Below, piece by piece: positions 42,361-54,472 of a stretch of 64,000 nt of DNA (positions are counted from its first letter, which is position 1; every line of letters starts with the position of its first letter). Both the position numbers and the translations under genes were made by a program. Source of the DNA: JACKAQ01 sp020634975 [NCBI: Calditrichia bacterium] (GTDB lineage: Bacteria; Calditrichota; Calditrichia; RBG-13-44-9); NCBI GenBank assembly GCA_020634975.1, contig JACKAQ010000001.1:124001-188000 (forward strand), written 5' to 3'. The notes under the pieces were generated by a model, which saw only the letters and a list, made by a program, of their open reading frames with translations, searched no databases and was not told where the DNA came from.

Positions 42361-44262
42361 CTAATTATCAGCAAATGTGAACGCAGCAGATTTCCTGAGT
42401 TGGAATTGCTTCATCAATACTTTGAGGTCCAATGTCATCTGACGCATTCCGACCACAGCTTCCGATATTTGGGCAACCCCGGTTTCTGATTCAGATGAAA
42501 CTTTAGAAATTGTTTCAATTTTGACCGAAATATCCTCGCTGGTGGTGGATTGCTGTTCGTTTGCGGCAGCAATTTGTTGTACCATTTCCACCACTTTATC
42601 TGCACTACTGACAATTTTTCCCAATGCATTACCGGCTTTATCCGCCAGTTCGATGCCTGCGGTTACTTCGGAGCTGCCTTTTTTCATGGCATTCACTGCA
42701 TTTTCGGTTTCAATTTGAATATTGCGGATCATTTGGGCAATTTTTTTGGTTGCTTCCGTGGTTCGCTCCGCCAATCGCCGCACTTCATCGGCGACAACGG
42801 CAAATCCCCTACCTTGATCACCGGCGCGTGCAGCTTCGATTGCCGCATTTAACGCGAGCAAATTGGTTTGATCGGCAATATCGTCAATCACCATAATTAT
42901 CTCACCGATTTGTGCGCTGGCATCGCCAAGCTTTTCCACCGTTGCGGTGGAGTTGATAACGGTTTCGGCAATCTGGTTAATTTTTTCAACCGTTTGGCGA
43001 ACAATTTCGCCGCCTTCGCGGGCGGTTTTACCACTTTCGGTAGCTTGCCCAGCAGCAAAAGTGGTGTTTTGGGCGGTGTGAACAATGGTTCGGGTCATTT
43101 CTTCAACAGCCGCTGCGGCATCCGCAGATTGCATCGCCTGAGATTTGATGCCAATGGATAATTCTTCGGATGAATCGCTAATTTGTGCCGACGTTTCGGC
43201 TGTTTTTTCGACCGCCTGCTGCACCTCCAAAATCATTTCTTCAATTTTTTCGACCGAACGATTGAAACCGTCGAACAACCGGCCAATTTCATTTTGGTCA
43301 TCTGTATTCAGGTGAACAGACAGATCGCCTTTTGCAAATCGCTCCATTCCCGCTAATAGCGTGTTAACGTTGTGCGATAAATATTCCCGTTGTGATTCCG
43401 CTTCCGATACCGCCTGCTGAACTTTTTGCTCAACACTGGATTTTTCGGTTTTCAAATCACTCATTAATTTATTGAGATTATCTGCCATATTATTGAAGCT
43501 TGTTCCGAGAAGTCCGATTTCGTCGTTGTTTTCGATACGAACCCGCACACCATTTTCGCCTTTGGCGAGCTGTTCTGCTGCCGTTGCCAAATCTTTGACG
43601 GGTGTAATAATATGGTTACTCAACTGCACCACAAATACAATTGTAAAAACGATACCCAGCAACGAAAGCGCAATAATGGATAGATTCCCAAAATTATAGG
43701 ATACTTCCATCCCTTCATGGTTTAGAGCAACCTCTTTCAGAATGGATTTTTCGACAACCTGAGATTGACTCATCACCTTTTCGTAGGCAGCATCAAAAAG
43801 CACATCCGAATCGCTGCCCACCACGTTTATCCCTTCTTTATTGGAATTGTATCGCTTTTCACCGACCTTCAGTAGGTCGTTAAGTGTAATTTTTAGTTGT
43901 TGCAAATCCTGAATCATTTGGGCATCCGCAACAGGATGAATTATCAAGCCTTCGATTGTTCCGCCCTTAATCATTTTGTCGCAATAATCCGCAGATTGTT
44001 TCCAATAACCGAACACTTTTTGAACAGATTCACCTTCATCACCGGAGAGAATTTCCTCAAACCATAAATGGCCTTTTGTGGTGAGGTATTTTATTTCTTT
44101 CACCGTGGACAATAATGGCAGGTCTTCATCAACAAGCATGTTGGCGCTATTGAATAACGATCGTAACTCGGTAATTCCCATAATTCCGCTTCCGATCAGC
44201 AATAAAATAAGCGCACCAAATCCGATATACAGCTTTTGTCGAATGCTTGCGTTTTGTAACAT
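42361..44262 (-). CDS. methyl-accepting chemotaxis protein, 4HB sensor, tandem HAMP
   Basis: The 633-residue receptor has TM1 (about 12-31), a four-helix sensor (32-195), TM2 (196-216), a HAMP domain (about 217-270), a second HAMP-like segment ([29 protein letters not shown], about 308-336) and the coiled-coil signalling domain with the hairpin tip [27 protein letters not shown]. It couples to CheA/CheW. It is 28 bases downstream of a porin gene, so the ligand may be what the porin admits. No pentapeptide tether at the end. Confidence 0.93.
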   Translation of the reverse strand: MLQNASIRQKLYIGFGALILLLIGSGIMGITELRSLFNSANMLVDEDLPLLSTVKEIKYLTTKGHLWFEEILSGDEGESVQKVFGYWKQSADYCDKMIKGGTIEGLIIHPVADAQMIQDLQQLKITLNDLLKVGEKRYNSNKEGINVVGSDSDVLFDAAYEKVMSQSQVVEKSILKEVALNHEGMEVSYNFGNLSIIALSLLGIVFTIVFVVQLSNHIITPVKDLATAAEQLAKGENGVRVRIENNDEIGLLGTSFNNMADNLNKLMSDLKTEKSSVEQKVQQAVSEAESQREYLSHNVNTLLAGMERFAKGDLSVHLNTDDQNEIGRLFDGFNRSVEKIEEMILEVQQAVEKTAETSAQISDSSEELSIGIKSQAMQSADAAAAVEEMTRTIVHTAQNTTFAAGQATESGKTAREGGEIVRQTVEKINQIAETVINSTATVEKLGDASAQIGEIIMVIDDIADQTNLLALNAAIEAARAGDQGRGFAVVADEVRRLAERTTEATKKIAQMIRNIQIETENAVNAMKKGSSEVTAGIELADKAGNALGKIVSSADKVVEMVQQIAAANEQQSTTSEDISVKIETISKVSSESETGVAQISEAVVGMRQMTLDLKVLMKQFQLRKSAAFTFADN

Positions 44263-44290
44263 CTTTTATCCCTCCGATAATAAATCTTAC

Positions 44291-45691
44291 TTATAGGCTA
44301 ATTTCAAATCTCGCCCCTACAGCGATTGAGTTTTGAAGTTGTGAATCCATTCCAGGATTAACGATATATTGCAAATCCGGCTGAAATGCAAACCACGGAA
44401 ACAGTTGAGCGCGATAGCTGAGTTCGATTGCGGTTTCCGCATTTTCAACCGGTTGACCGGTTTGAATCATCCATTGCCGGAACGGCGTACCGCTCCGCAC
44501 CGTAGCAACGGCAATGCCCACAGCATCCGCATCACGCCCCGGAAAAACACCGCTGTAAACAGCGCCGGCGCTGTAAAACAAACCGATTTGATTGTATGTG
44601 CTGTTTGCAAATCCCACATTTGCAAAGCAGGACAAGCCCTGTGCCGGATCAGAATATTCCCGGAACAATTGCCGCTCACCAAGCAGGTAAACACCCATAT
44701 TGTTATTGCTGGACGATGTTTCGTCGATTGAAGCAAAATCTGCCGTATAACGCCAACCACCGATAGCTATTTTTTGATACGATTCACCAAAAGCTTCACC
44801 ACTATTAATACTGCCGATCTCACCGGTGAGCAACAGCCCGTCGGTGCTGTTGAAGCGATGAATTTGGGTACCGCGCGGATTATCCGGATTGCCGGAAACC
44901 GCATCGAACGCCGCAAACTGACCATAAACCGATTCCATTGGCGAATATCGCACCCGTAATGCCAACGACGTTGCCGGGAAAATGGATGGACCATTTTGCC
45001 CGGTTTGGGCAAACTCCGCACCAATCCCAAAGGAACTGTTGATAAAAAATCCTGCTGTTTCGGTTACGTAAAACTCTGAATTTAAATCAATTAAGCCTGC
45101 TTTAAAAGACCAGGAATCTTGCGCAAAATTTTGCTCCAGCCATAGTTCGTAAACTTTCCATGTATTGAACGCATCAATATTACTTACCCCTTGAAAATCG
45201 CCGACATAATCGCCGGGGCTGCCACCATAATTTCCCAAAATATAGGTTAATAATGTTGCACCTTGCCATCCCATCAGCGTTTCGCCGTCAAACGATATCG
45301 CAACATCAACGTTGTTCAAAAACGCGTTACCGGAAGAAATGCCACCGGAAACGTTGGAAATCATGTCACCGGTTATTGCGGTTTCCAATTCAATTCCTTT
45401 TTCTGCGAGTTTACTGCGCAAACCAATCCAGCCATTTGTTGCTGATGTCCAACCGGCATTCTCGTCTGATTGAATCAGCAATGGCACTTCGATAGATTCT
45501 TCAGATTCTGAGTTGTCTTTCTCCGTTTTTTCTGCAATAGGTTTATTTGACTCTTTTTTCTTCGCATCTTTTTGTTCTTGTTGATTCTGTGAGCTATTAT
45601 TTTGTTGAGAAAATGAATTATTTGTTGCCAGTAAAAGACATAAAAATATCGACAAGAGATAAATTTTTGCACTGTTCGATATAATTTTCAT
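44291..45691 (-). CDS. carbohydrate-selective porin, OprB family
   Basis: Start ATG 45689-45691 (AAAAAGGAG at -8) gives 466 residues with a signal peptide (MKIISNSAKIYLLSIFLCLLLATNNSFS), an acidic/lysine linker (30-65), then the OprB barrel: LRSKLAEKGIELETAITGDMISNVSGG, GASLLTYILGNYGG-like, FKAGLIDLNSEFYVTETAGFFINSSFG, ALRVRYSPMESVYGQFAAFDAVSG and FAFQPDLQYIVNPGMD. Probably takes up sugars. It is co-oriented with the downstream chemoreceptor gene. Confidence 0.87.
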   Translation of the reverse strand: MKIISNSAKIYLLSIFLCLLLATNNSFSQQNNSSQNQQEQKDAKKKESNKPIAEKTEKDNSESEESIEVPLLIQSDENAGWTSATNGWIGLRSKLAEKGIELETAITGDMISNVSGGISSGNAFLNNVDVAISFDGETLMGWQGATLLTYILGNYGGSPGDYVGDFQGVSNIDAFNTWKVYELWLEQNFAQDSWSFKAGLIDLNSEFYVTETAGFFINSSFGIGAEFAQTGQNGPSIFPATSLALRVRYSPMESVYGQFAAFDAVSGNPDNPRGTQIHRFNSTDGLLLTGEIGSINSGEAFGESYQKIAIGGWRYTADFASIDETSSSNNNMGVYLLGERQLFREYSDPAQGLSCFANVGFANSTYNQIGLFYSAGAVYSGVFPGRDADAVGIAVATVRSGTPFRQWMIQTGQPVENAETAIELSYRAQLFPWFAFQPDLQYIVNPGMDSQLQNSIAVGARFEISL

Positions 45692-45928
45692 TACCAAACT
45701 CCTTTTTGGAAAATGTTTAAAATCCGTTTTGATAAACATAATCTTCGAGATCAGGTTAACAAAACTTGACAAAAAATTGTTGTACCAGTTCAACAAATAA
45801 TGGGTTGTATCAACTTTATTACGGATAATCGCGGTTATTTAACGAAATTTAGTTGATGTGCAAATCTGCAATTGCTATTTTTTATTGCAATGATAGCTTG
45901 AAAAAAACAATTGAGCGGGGAAATCAAA

Positions 45929-46819
45929 TTGTCAAGTCATCAACATCATACACATAATCACCCAAAGTCAAACAACATCCGACTGGCATTTTTTATCAAT
46001 TTGGGATTTACAATTTTGGAGATTGTCGGTGGGTTATTGACCAACAGCGTAGCCATTTTGTCGGATGCGCTTCACGATTTGGGCGATAGCCTCTCGCTGG
46101 GTTTGGCGTGGTATCTGGATAATTTTTCCAAAAAAAAGAGTAACAAAAAATTTTCCTACGGTTACTGGCGATTTTCGTTATTGGGCGCGCTGATAAACGC
46201 GGTTGTGCTCATTCTCGGGTCGCTGTTCATATTGTCAGAAGCGGTGCCGCGCATCATTTCGCCGGAACATTCGAATGCGCAGGGCATGATTATATTCGCA
46301 ATAATCGGGGTTTTGGTGAACGGCTTTGCGGCGTTTCGGATGAAGGATGATCACTCCATGAACGCACAGGTGGTCGCGTGGCATTTGGTGGAAGATGTGT
46401 TGAGTTGGGTCGCCGTTTTAATTGTGGGGATAACTCTGTTATTCAAGGATATTCATATTCTCGATCCCATATTATCAGTATTAATAACACTTTATGTTCT
46501 TTATAACGTCATCGGGAATCTCCGGAAAACCTTGGATCTATTTCTGCAAGCTTCTCCCCCCGATATTAATATTGATGAAATCGAAAAACAATTTCTGCAA
46601 ATTGAACGGGTCAAATCTGTTCATCACACCCATGTTTGGACGCTGGACGGCGAACATCATGTGCTGTCCACACATTTGGTAATTGAAAACAATGCTTCGA
46701 AAACTGAAATTATGGATATCAAATCGCGCAGTAAAAAAATCATCAAACCGATGAATATTGAACACATAACTGTAGAAATAGAGTTCGAAGACGAAGATTG
46801 TCAAATGAGGGAAACTTGA
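45929..46819 (+). CDS. cation diffusion facilitator (CDF) family metal exporter
   Basis: No ATG fits the N terminus; TTG 45929 (296 residues, GGGG eight bases upstream) is favoured over TTG 45911. It starts with a His-rich stretch HQHHTHNHPK. Six helices follow, with metal site HDLGD (from LSDALHDLGDS) and a second pair DLVxxxxxW-like HLVEDVLSW, then a cytosolic domain with KSVHHTHVWTLDGEHHVLSTHLVI. Probably exports Zn or Co/Cd. Followed 33 bases later by a Nudix gene. Confidence 0.9.
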   Translation: MSSHQHHTHNHPKSNNIRLAFFINLGFTILEIVGGLLTNSVAILSDALHDLGDSLSLGLAWYLDNFSKKKSNKKFSYGYWRFSLLGALINAVVLILGSLFILSEAVPRIISPEHSNAQGMIIFAIIGVLVNGFAAFRMKDDHSMNAQVVAWHLVEDVLSWVAVLIVGITLLFKDIHILDPILSVLITLYVLYNVIGNLRKTLDLFLQASPPDINIDEIEKQFLQIERVKSVHHTHVWTLDGEHHVLSTHLVIENNASKTEIMDIKSRSKKIIKPMNIEHITVEIEFEDEDCQMRET

Positions 46820-46852
46820 GAAAATTCAAACGGATAAACTGACAGGAATCTT

Positions 46853-47404
46853 ATGGAAGAGAAACTCACCGAACTCGCACGCTGGAAAACGCTGGACAGC
46901 CGTATTTTACACAAAAATCCGTTTTGGACATATAAAATGGATCGATTTGAGATCCCCGGTAAAATGCGCGGCGAATATTATTTTGTTACTACCAACGGCT
47001 CCAGCATGGTTATTCCGGTAACGGAAGACGGAAAAGTTGGGCTGGTGAAGCAATATCGTTATTTATGCGACCGCGATTGTATCGAATTTCCCTGCGGAAG
47101 CGTGAAACCCAATAGCAATCATCTCGAAACTGCGCACGCGGAACTTGCCGAAGAAGCCGGTGTACAAGCCGGAAATATGCAATTGATCGGCGAATACAAT
47201 CCATACAACGGCGTTACCACAGAAATGTGCAACGTATATTTGGCAACAAATTTGATCCAAACGGAATCGAAACCGGATGCAACGGAAGAATTTGAGCGAC
47301 TGTGGCTTTTGCCCGCAGAATTGGATGCGCTGATTCGCGCCGGTGAAATTTGGGATGGCATGACGTTGGCCGCCTGGGCGTTGGCACAACCGCATTTGCG
47401 CTGA
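46853..47404 (+). CDS. Nudix hydrolase, ADP-ribose pyrophosphatase-like, degenerate box
   Basis: The 183-residue protein has the Nudix fold: VPVTEDGKVGLVKQYRY, then GSVKPNSNHLETAHAELAEEAGV, where the canonical GX5EX7REUXEEXGU lacks the first Glu (Ser) and the Arg (Ala) but keeps the E-x-x-EE metal ligands. EYNPYNGVTTEMCNVYLAT follows as in ADPRase. Activity may be reduced or retuned. It lies 33 bases downstream of the CDF gene. Confidence 0.8.
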   Translation: MEEKLTELARWKTLDSRILHKNPFWTYKMDRFEIPGKMRGEYYFVTTNGSSMVIPVTEDGKVGLVKQYRYLCDRDCIEFPCGSVKPNSNHLETAHAELAEEAGVQAGNMQLIGEYNPYNGVTTEMCNVYLATNLIQTESKPDATEEFERLWLLPAELDALIRAGEIWDGMTLAAWALAQPHLR

Positions 47405-47412
47405 TGCGTCAA

Positions 47413-49266
47413 TTAAAACGTGTATCGCAGATTCACATTTCCGCTGGTGAAATACTGGATGTTTTCCTGAAACAGCTCATCCGTAACAGAGCGCGTAAAA
47501 TTTTCGGATTTATTCGGTGCGTAATTCAGGAAAACCAGCAGCCGTTTACTCGCTGGATAAACAACCGTCAATCGCGGCGAGAAGCTTTTGAATTTCCTCA
47601 CTTTACGCCGTTCACGCTGTGGCGTAAATCCCCACTCATCCCGCAAAAACAGGGTAACACCAGCGGTTACCTGCAATCCAAAAACATCGTTGTGACGCAG
47701 TCCGGTGTTCAAAAAATGGGCGGTCAGTTCCCGGTTAATTAGCTGGGCAAAATTATCCTTAAAAAAGGAGCCGTTGTCCTCTTTTTCCAGTTGATAAATA
47801 TTGGTGAACGCCAGATCTTCCGTCAGATCAATGCTCAGCGAATCGCTGTACACCAATTTGCGGAAAACGTAGCTACGCACCGTTGGCAGCAATTCTTCAA
47901 AATCGAACACCGTATAATTCGCTAAAATTTTGATTTGCTGATTGTGCCGCACAGCCGGACTGATGTTGTGATCGAATGTTGCAGCAAGCTGGTAAACACG
48001 GTTCCAATTGTTGTTCTGGCTGCGCCCGGATCGCAAATAAATCTGGTGAAACAGATACACATTGCCCTGCAATCCTGCGGAAAAATATTCACTAAACCGT
48101 TTCCGGTAACCGGCATCGATGATAAACCGCTGCTCATCGCGATCCTGCCGGTTGCGTAGTTCCGCGCTGGCGGTGTTGTCGTCCGGCGTTGGCGTGTTGT
48201 ATTCCAATTTGGTGAACGAAAATTTGCCCCACAGCATATTTCCGCGGGTTGAGCGGTGGCGCAACGCAGTGGTAAATGCGGTTTGCAGCGTGTTGATATC
48301 CGTATCCACATTGGGATTATCATTTTGCGACTGCGAGAAAAAAATGCTGTTTTGCAGTTGCCAGCCGCCCCAAAACATCAGGTGCTGCAACTGATTTTCC
48401 AATGCCAGTTCCTCCCGGCGGCGGGTTTGCGCCGTGGGACTAACGGGCGATATGGACTGGTCGATATCACGATTTTTAAAATTGGTCAAAAATGCAAAAA
48501 ACGAGTGGTCAGATAAATTATACTGCAACTGATTGAACAAAAATCGGGTGTTCATATACACCGTTTCCTGCGGCGGTTCGCTGCCGGCGGGCGATTGGAT
48601 AAAATAGCGGTTTTCCGAATATTGGTAACCCAATCGCAACGAGTCGCTGGCGCGATCGGAAAACTGGCGCGTCCATCCCGTAAAAAAAGTGTGCTCCTGA
48701 TTTTTCCGTCCCGGAAACGCCCGGATCACGCTACTGGCGTCGGTGTAATTTAAATATTCACCCATATTTAAACGAAAAACTTCCAGCCCCATTTTGCCAT
48801 ACCAACCCTGATCAGCCGTATCAAAAGATTCCTCCAGCGCCATGCCGGCAGCCGGTTTCAGCGCGATATTCGGGTTCACCTGCCAGCTCAATTCCTGCGC
48901 CAGCAAATGTTTGTTGAATTTTCGACCGGAGTTGTCATCCGAAAAAATGCGCGATTCGATAATCGATCGCGTTGAAAATCGCCCGGAAAGCGGCAGTTGC
49001 CAATACACTTCCAGCGTGTTTTCGTCCCGCCAGTTATCCTTTTGCGACGATTGGCGGAATAAACTGCTGCGCAATTGATTGTTCACAGAAATGCGGGATT
49101 GTTTGCCGGTGGGAACAATGGTTTGTAAATTAGCGGACCACACCCAACTGATGTAATCTTTTGTGAAATCCAGTTGATAAACCGACGGTGTTTGCCCCTG
49201 CATTTGAAAAATGCAGCTAAATATCAATAAAAAAAGGAGTTTATATCGGATGCGGAAAGCATTCAC
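47413..49266 (-). CDS. outer-membrane beta-barrel protein downstream of DivIC
   Basis: The 617-residue protein starts at GTG 49264-49266, overlapping the DivIC stop by GTGA. A signal peptide (about 9-24) is followed by many alternating short strands with aromatic girdle residues and turns rich in Asp/Asn, and the last strand ends VNLRYTF. The length suggests about 20 strands. No TonB box or plug. Function unknown. Confidence 0.65.
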   Translation of the reverse strand: MNAFRIRYKLLFLLIFSCIFQMQGQTPSVYQLDFTKDYISWVWSANLQTIVPTGKQSRISVNNQLRSSLFRQSSQKDNWRDENTLEVYWQLPLSGRFSTRSIIESRIFSDDNSGRKFNKHLLAQELSWQVNPNIALKPAAGMALEESFDTADQGWYGKMGLEVFRLNMGEYLNYTDASSVIRAFPGRKNQEHTFFTGWTRQFSDRASDSLRLGYQYSENRYFIQSPAGSEPPQETVYMNTRFLFNQLQYNLSDHSFFAFLTNFKNRDIDQSISPVSPTAQTRRREELALENQLQHLMFWGGWQLQNSIFFSQSQNDNPNVDTDINTLQTAFTTALRHRSTRGNMLWGKFSFTKLEYNTPTPDDNTASAELRNRQDRDEQRFIIDAGYRKRFSEYFSAGLQGNVYLFHQIYLRSGRSQNNNWNRVYQLAATFDHNISPAVRHNQQIKILANYTVFDFEELLPTVRSYVFRKLVYSDSLSIDLTEDLAFTNIYQLEKEDNGSFFKDNFAQLINRELTAHFLNTGLRHNDVFGLQVTAGVTLFLRDEWGFTPQRERRKVRKFKSFSPRLTVVYPASKRLLVFLNYAPNKSENFTRSVTDELFQENIQYFTSGNVNLRYTF

Positions 49267-49613
49267 GGCTTCTCTTCCGGAACGACCTTGTAGATGGTTT
49301 CGTCGTCGCGTTTGAGATTGTATTTTTCGCGGGCTACTTTTTCGATGTGGTCGATGTCTTTTTGCAATCGCTCAATTTCCTGCTGAAGCCGTTGGTTTTC
49401 CGCCTCAAGCTGTTGCTTTTGCACCACCAATTCGTTGCGTTCCCGGTATAGCGAATACAAATCGAAAATGGATTTGTTGCCGGTAAAAAACGCAAAAATA
49501 ACCAATGTAAACGCCAGCAACAAAATCCACAACGGCAGATATTTGTAATATACCGTCACCGTGTAGGTTTTTCGTTTCGGCGATGTTTTGGTTTTGATCG
49601 GTTTCAGTGACAT
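49263..49613 (-). CDS. septum formation initiator, DivIC/FtsB family
   Basis: The 116-residue single-pass protein has TM about 29-47 (LPLWILLLAFTLVIFAFF), then a Leu-zipper coiled coil (about 58-95), then VAREKYNLKRDDETIYKVV. FtsB/DivIC proteins bridge the divisome with FtsL and FtsQ. The gene sits downstream of enolase, a common arrangement, and overlaps the next gene by GTGA. Confidence 0.85.
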   Translation of the reverse strand: MSLKPIKTKTSPKRKTYTVTVYYKYLPLWILLLAFTLVIFAFFTGNKSIFDLYSLYRERNELVVQKQQLEAENQRLQQEIERLQKDIDHIEKVAREKYNLKRDDETIYKVVPEEKP

Positions 49614-49691
49614 CTTTTTCTTGACTATTGAATGAAGCTAAACTATTGTATTTTTTACGTTTCTGAACTTAATTTTGCGAACTTCAACAAC

Positions 49692-49722
49692 CAGACAACC
49701 GGACAATTTGTCCGGCTGTCTG
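49692..49722. repeat. hairpin between eno and divIC genes
   Basis: CAGACA-A-CCGGACA pairs with TGTCCGG-C-TGTCTG (49692-49722), a 13-bp stem with one A-C mismatch and a 3-base loop. No T run follows on either strand, so read-through into divIC is possible. Confidence 0.45.
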
Positions 49723-49784
49723 ATGTTAACCACATTCTTATTTTCGCAATTTGACCAATAACCCGCAAGGGCTTTGCCGTTTTT

Positions 49785-51434
<1,650 letters not shown>

Positions 51435-52898
51435 ATGAACCAGGGCGGATTTTTCGATTGGTTTCTTTCGATAACAACGGATTTGGATAGCATCCTTTGG
51501 GGTACGCCCATGATCATTTTATTGATCGGGACGGGAGTTGTCCTGACAGTGATGACACGTGGCGTGCAATTTACCAATTTTTTCAGCTCGCTGAAGCTCA
51601 TATTTGCAAAAGAATCGCGTTCCGAAGAAGGAACCGGCGATATTTCGCCATTTGCCGCACTGATGACCGCTTTGGCAGCAACTGTCGGTAATGGAAATAT
51701 TGCCGGTGTCGCAACGGCAATCGCTATTGGTGGACCCGGTGCACCGGTTTGGATGTGGATTGCCGGACTATTCGGAATGGCAACCAAATATGCCGAGGGC
51801 TTTTTGGGCGTGCGTTACCGCGAGCTGGCACCGAACGGCACAATGGCCGGCGGACCTATGTATTATGTAAAAAATGGTTTGAAAAATAAATCGCTCGGCA
51901 AATTTTTGGGCATCGCGTTTTCCGCTTGCGGTGTTATTGCCTGTTTGATCGGCACGGGAAATATGGCGCAGTCCAATTCCATGACTGCATCGCTGGCAAA
52001 CACGCTGAACCAGTGGATAAATCCCGGCGCAACCTCCGCAACGCAGGCACCTGCATATTATTATTACATCATCGGGCTGACAATTGCCGTGTTGGTCGGG
52101 CTGGTGATCATCGGCGGGATCAAAAAAATCGGTAAAGTTTCCGAAAAACTGGTGCCGGGAATGATCGTGTTTTACATCGTTTTTGCGCTGTGGGTTATTT
52201 TCGCAAATTTTGACCAGATTCCGGCTGCTTTCGTACTCATTTTTGAATCCGCTTTCGGCTTCGAGGCATTGAAAGGCGCAGTTGTCGGGGAAGTGATTCG
52301 AAGCGGTGTCAGTCGCGGATTGCTATCCAACGAAGCGGGATTGGGCACTGCGGCAATTGCCCAAAGCGCATCCGCATCGGACGAGCCAACCAACAACGGG
52401 CTGATCGCCATGACCGGCGTTTTTATCGATACCATTTTGGTGAACACAATGACCACGTTAACCATTGTACTCACCGGCGCATACGTGAACACACAAGCCT
52501 GGCTCGGCAAAGATGTTGAGGGCACCATCACCAGTATTTTGGTCACCCAAACGGCGTTCAATTCGGTAATTCCCTTCGGGTTTGGCGGAGCCATCATCGC
52601 TATTTCTTCATTCTTGTTCGGCTACACAACCTTGCTCGGCTGGTCGTATTTCGGCGAAAAATGTATTGAATTTATCGGCGGCAACAAAACCGTGATGCCG
52701 TTCCGGTATATTTTCATCATATTTCTATTTGTTGGCGCAGTGGTTACGCCGCTGGCGGGAGAAAGTTTGCATTACATTAATATTATCTGGAATCTCGGGA
52801 ACATCGGTAACGCATTAATGGCAATTCCAAACCTGGTTGGCTTACTGTTTATGGCCGGACTGGTTGCTCGGGTTACCCGGGAACGTTTCTCAAAATAA
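51435..52898 (+). CDS. alanine/glycine:sodium symporter, AGCS family
   Basis: The 487-residue inner-membrane protein has about ten helices and AGCS signatures: GTGVVLTVMTRGVQF, ISPFAALMTALAATVGNGNIAGVATAIAIGGPGAPVWMWIAGLFGMATKYAEGFLGVRYRE, GGPMYYVKNG and RGLLSNEAGLGTAAIAQSAS. It imports alanine or glycine with Na+ (or H+). It is a single gene with its own terminator. Confidence 0.95.
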   Translation: MNQGGFFDWFLSITTDLDSILWGTPMIILLIGTGVVLTVMTRGVQFTNFFSSLKLIFAKESRSEEGTGDISPFAALMTALAATVGNGNIAGVATAIAIGGPGAPVWMWIAGLFGMATKYAEGFLGVRYRELAPNGTMAGGPMYYVKNGLKNKSLGKFLGIAFSACGVIACLIGTGNMAQSNSMTASLANTLNQWINPGATSATQAPAYYYYIIGLTIAVLVGLVIIGGIKKIGKVSEKLVPGMIVFYIVFALWVIFANFDQIPAAFVLIFESAFGFEALKGAVVGEVIRSGVSRGLLSNEAGLGTAAIAQSASASDEPTNNGLIAMTGVFIDTILVNTMTTLTIVLTGAYVNTQAWLGKDVEGTITSILVTQTAFNSVIPFGFGGAIIAISSFLFGYTTLLGWSYFGEKCIEFIGGNKTVMPFRYIFIIFLFVGAVVTPLAGESLHYINIIWNLGNIGNALMAIPNLVGLLFMAGLVARVTRERFSK

Positions 52899-52916
52899 TG
52901 ACTTCCGATTTTCAAC

Positions 52917-52952
52917 AAAAAAGCGCTGAAACTCAACTTTCAGCGCTTTTTT
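52917..52952. terminator. bidirectional Rho-independent terminator
   Basis: A perfect 15-bp inverted repeat (AAAAAAGCGCTGAAA at 52917-52931 and its complement at 52938-52952) with a 6-base loop lies between the convergent symporter and regulator genes; T runs flank it on both strands. Confidence 0.85.
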
Positions 52953-52975
52953 AATGTACTGTTTTTATTCAGTTT

Positions 52976-54472
52976 CTATAAATTTTTCAGAATTTGGCTG
53001 AGAATTTCTTCCTGCTTTAACTCCAGTTGTTCGCGATTGAAAATGATGCCCGGCACAGCACGCTCACTGCATTTTTCCGCGCTGAAACCGCATCGTTCAC
53101 ACGTTTCATTGACTTCCACATGCGGAATTAACGGATCATCCCAAAACGCCACAGTGCGTTTGAACGCCTCGTTCATCACAAAACATATGGTTACGCTGAT
53201 CAACCGGTTGTCCACCAATTGCGATGGATAGGCTAAATTTATGCTGAACACTTCCCGTTCATCATTCGAAAATTTGAGCCGTTGGGCACCAACCAGCGGT
53301 TTTTGGGGCAACTCGCCGTGCCATTTTCCCATTTGCTTCATTAATTTGATGCCCATCCAGCGCCGGCAGTAGTGTTCTTTTGCGCCTATCCCATTGGGAA
53401 TAAACAACTTGGACAGGTTGAAAATTTTGGTCATTTCAAAATTATCCGTGCCAACTTCGTGATGAAACCGGACAAAAATAATTTCCCGCAAATTGAAAAA
53501 TCGCGGCATTAGCGCACTTAATCGATACAAAAACATTTCCGGCGTAACGTCATATTTTTCAATGAGTTGCAGAATCTTGTTACCGTCCCAGTGCGGGGAT
53601 CCGAGAAATTTCCGAATATCTTCTTTCATTTGGCTGCGGTTCATCATCAGCGCGCCGGCAAAATAGGATGCCTTAAAATTGTTGAGCAACTGTTCAAACG
53701 AGGCAATCATCCGCACGGCAGATTTCGGACGCTCTTTCAATTTGAGGTATTGGAATCCCAGTTCGCGTCCCATTTGAAATGCCTTTTGTGAATCAAGCAA
53801 CTTCTTTTGTAACAACAACTTAGGATTTCCGTGGCAAACAAAAATCGAACGAATTTCATCAACTTCCGGATAACCGGAAAGCGTTTCTTCGTCGATCTCA
53901 TACTGATATTCATTTTGCAGGAGCTGTTGCAGCATCTCTTTCGTCAATGGTGGAGAAGCGGGCAAGTGATGTTTTTCGGTAAAAGCATCGGCGGCATTTT
54001 CAATTTCTTCAAAGTAGTTGTGGTGCATTTGTTGATAAGAGCGCAACGCCGCGAGCAGTAAATGTTCCACCCGCATGTTGTAATCCTGCCCGATTTCCAA
54101 AAATGTGCGGATCAGCGCACCAGATTTTTCAGGATCGCCGGTGATCAACGCCAGCAAATCCTGCGGCGAGACGCCATACATCCGAAACGGGAATTCTTTG
54201 ATCACCGGAGAAGAAAACACCACCGGCAACGGGTCAAAATCTTTGTTCATTTGCAACGAAACCAGCTCGTCAAATGAAATTTTTAACGCTTCCGCCAGTT
54301 GAAAAATTTTTTCGGGCTTCGGATACTTTTTGCCTTTTTCTATTTCGCTGAGGTAGGAAATTGATAAATCGGTTTTTGCTGCCAAATCTTTTAGGGACAA
54401 TCCATTTTCGAGCCGAAATTGCTTCAGTTTAAACCCCATTACAAGTCGCAAATTTTCGCTATTCACATTCAT
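52976..54472 (-). CDS. XRE-family regulator of fatty-acid metabolism type (RamB/ScfR-like)
   Basis: The 498-residue protein has an N-terminal helix-turn-helix (KQFRLENGLSLKDLAAKTDLSISYLSEIEKG, about 17-47) and a long C-terminal part with an IrrE-like core and a Cys cluster near the end (ETCERCGFSAEKC, about 450-463), as in short-chain-fatty-acyl-CoA-responsive RamB/ScfR/MccR regulators. It is divergent from an acyl-CoA dehydrogenase gene, with a beta-oxidation operon nearby, so it probably represses or activates that pathway. The gap holds repeated GCGAAA/TTTCGC half-sites. Confidence 0.85.
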   Translation of the reverse strand: MNVNSENLRLVMGFKLKQFRLENGLSLKDLAAKTDLSISYLSEIEKGKKYPKPEKIFQLAEALKISFDELVSLQMNKDFDPLPVVFSSPVIKEFPFRMYGVSPQDLLALITGDPEKSGALIRTFLEIGQDYNMRVEHLLLAALRSYQQMHHNYFEEIENAADAFTEKHHLPASPPLTKEMLQQLLQNEYQYEIDEETLSGYPEVDEIRSIFVCHGNPKLLLQKKLLDSQKAFQMGRELGFQYLKLKERPKSAVRMIASFEQLLNNFKASYFAGALMMNRSQMKEDIRKFLGSPHWDGNKILQLIEKYDVTPEMFLYRLSALMPRFFNLREIIFVRFHHEVGTDNFEMTKIFNLSKLFIPNGIGAKEHYCRRWMGIKLMKQMGKWHGELPQKPLVGAQRLKFSNDEREVFSINLAYPSQLVDNRLISVTICFVMNEAFKRTVAFWDDPLIPHVEVNETCERCGFSAEKCSERAVPGIIFNREQLELKQEEILSQILKNL

